From Bin80 sp964291275 (GTDB lineage Bacteria; Bacteroidota; Rhodothermia; Rhodothermales; Bin80): a stretch of DNA of 64,000 nucleotides. The position numbers and the translations under genes were made by a program. Where the stretch lies: the NCBI GenBank assembly GCA_964291275.2, contig OZ219799.1, positions 1,488,001 through 1,552,000 of the forward strand, in the 5' to 3' direction. Below, piece after piece: positions 63,429-64,000 of this stretch. Numbering within the stretch: position 1 is the stretch's first letter; the number at the start of each line of letters is the position of its first letter. The notes under the pieces are model-generated. The model worked only from the letters and a program-made list of their open reading frames with translations, was not told where the DNA came from and made no database searches.

Positions 63429-63938
63429 TTAGAGCGTAACGTAGCTCGCAAGCCTGGCGAGTTCTTCGTCATCGACATACTTGCCGATTTCGCGCTCAAA
63501 CTGGGCCATGCTTTCGTAGGGACGATACTCCCTAAACTCACGCAGCATTCTCCTCCCGACACCTGGAATCGCAAGGATGTCCTCGTCGGAAGCGGAATTG
63601 AGATCAACAGGAATGAAAACCGTTTTCAACGTTTCCTCGGCAGATTCTTCGCCAATCTCGGCAGCGAGTGTGGTGTACAATTCCCCCAGTGAGGCGAATG
63701 GGCGATGAGCAACTATATGGGGGGCGACAACATCTCCAACCGCTTCCTGCAGTGTCTGCTCGGAGACGGTGTTGGCATCAAGCAACCCACTTACCTGTGT
63801 GGTAGCAGGGAAAGAGGTTTCCGCAGCAGTATCCACGAGAGCAACATCGCTCTCAGCCGCGGACTCATACGAGTCCTCGCTGCCACAGGCAGCAGCCAGC
63901 AACGCAAGAGCGAAAAGTGCAATATGTGGGAGCTTCAT
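63429..63938 (-). CDS. Lipoprotein with helix-hairpin-helix (ComEA-like) domain
   Basis: 169 residues. Signal MKLPHIALFALALLAAAC places the lipid Cys at about 18, followed by an acidic linker (GSEDSYESAAESDVALVD). Residues about 50-105 contain one degenerate HhH-like repeat (LLDANTVSEQTLQEA..PFASLGELYTTL) and residues about 110-165 a clear one (VDLNSASDEDILAIPGVGRRMLREFREYRPYESMAQFEREIG). This NxA-x(3)-(I/L)-x-x-(I/L)-PG-(I/V)-G motif is that of ComEA DNA-binding proteins of competence. As an acylated form it could tether DNA at the outer membrane. Upstream 63939-64000 is non-coding to the window end; 63185-63428 holds no recognised gene. Confidence 0.7.
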   Translation of the reverse strand: MKLPHIALFALALLAAACGSEDSYESAAESDVALVDTAAETSFPATTQVSGLLDANTVSEQTLQEAVGDVVAPHIVAHRPFASLGELYTTLAAEIGEESAEETLKTVFIPVDLNSASDEDILAIPGVGRRMLREFREYRPYESMAQFEREIGKYVDDEELARLASYVTL

Positions 63939-64000
63939 TAAGAAGCAGTGATTTGCCCGAAGGCAGCAGTTACATCAAGCAACTTGGCGGATGCATGGTC

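Noticed and set aside
1..64000. tRNA, rRNA and CRISPR arrays
   Set aside because: Intergenic regions were read for T-loop-like motifs and regularly spaced repeats; none was convincing. A covariance-model scan would be decisive.

Overview
The window looks like a chromosome segment from a Rhodothermales/Rhodothermaeota-type member of the Bacteroidota-FCB group. The evidence is a type IX-secretion C-terminal sorting domain (a NYPNPFNP-type motif) on a giant beta-propeller protein, a Bacteroidota-style LptD, a short GT5-only glycogen/starch synthase next to a DUF4270-like lipoprotein, a NagB/PIG-L fusion, 6-bladed beta-propeller lipoproteins, and the DUF1080 / PSCyt1-DUF1549-DUF1553 / DUF1501 set common in polysaccharide-degrading Rhodothermales, Planctomycetes and Verrucomicrobia. 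No rRNA, tRNA or CRISPR array was recognised. Intergenic regions are long and hold transposase debris, which suggests a genome shaped by insertion sequences.

Layout. 1-4.3 kb is an accessory edge: the 3' end of an AbiJ/HEPN-like gene, a decayed Tn3-type transposase, an outer-membrane barrel protein, a Panacea-antitoxin/putative toxin pair behind a long hairpin, and a broken small membrane protein. 4.3-14.4 kb is core and envelope, all on the minus strand: eno-ftsB/divIC-ROK kinase-lptD, a TPR protein, then an outer-membrane protein, a DUF4270-like lipoprotein and the GT5 protein. 14.6-18.1 kb holds a NagB/PIG-L fusion, msrA and a DUF1080 protein. 18.5-25.0 kb is a DUF1549/1553-DUF1501 operon whose last codons are interrupted by an intact IS (15-bp TIRs, TA target duplication). 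25.1-28.7 kb is a tandem duplication of a 1.8-kb unit encoding a propeller lipoprotein. 28.8-34.5 kb is an apbE-Gfo/Idh-FeS oxidoreductase operon plus a second Tat-exported Gfo/Idh protein.

34.9-37.0 kb is the most novel block: two exported 8-cysteine peptides, a propeller lipoprotein and a membrane-anchored CPYC thioredoxin-like protein, with overlapping or near-overlapping genes. 37-47.8 kb encodes a YceI protein and two giant sortilin/BNR propeller proteins separated by an ISL3-type transposase remnant. 49-55.5 kb carries a nitrilase-family amidase, a lipoprotein, a third Tat Gfo/Idh protein, a small membrane protein and an intact IS1634-like element. 56.5-64 kb returns to core genes: clpB, smc, a RidA-family protein and a helix-hairpin-helix lipoprotein.

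How the parts work together (inference). Three Tat-exported Gfo/Idh proteins, the DUF1080 protein, and the DUF1549/1501 pair suggest periplasmic processing of oxidised (3-keto) glycosides or other polysaccharide fragments. The NagB/PIG-L fusion suggests amino-sugar use. The two most check-worthy items are the cysteine-rich peptide/propeller/thioredoxin cluster and the IS insertion that rewrote the C-terminus of the DUF1501 protein.
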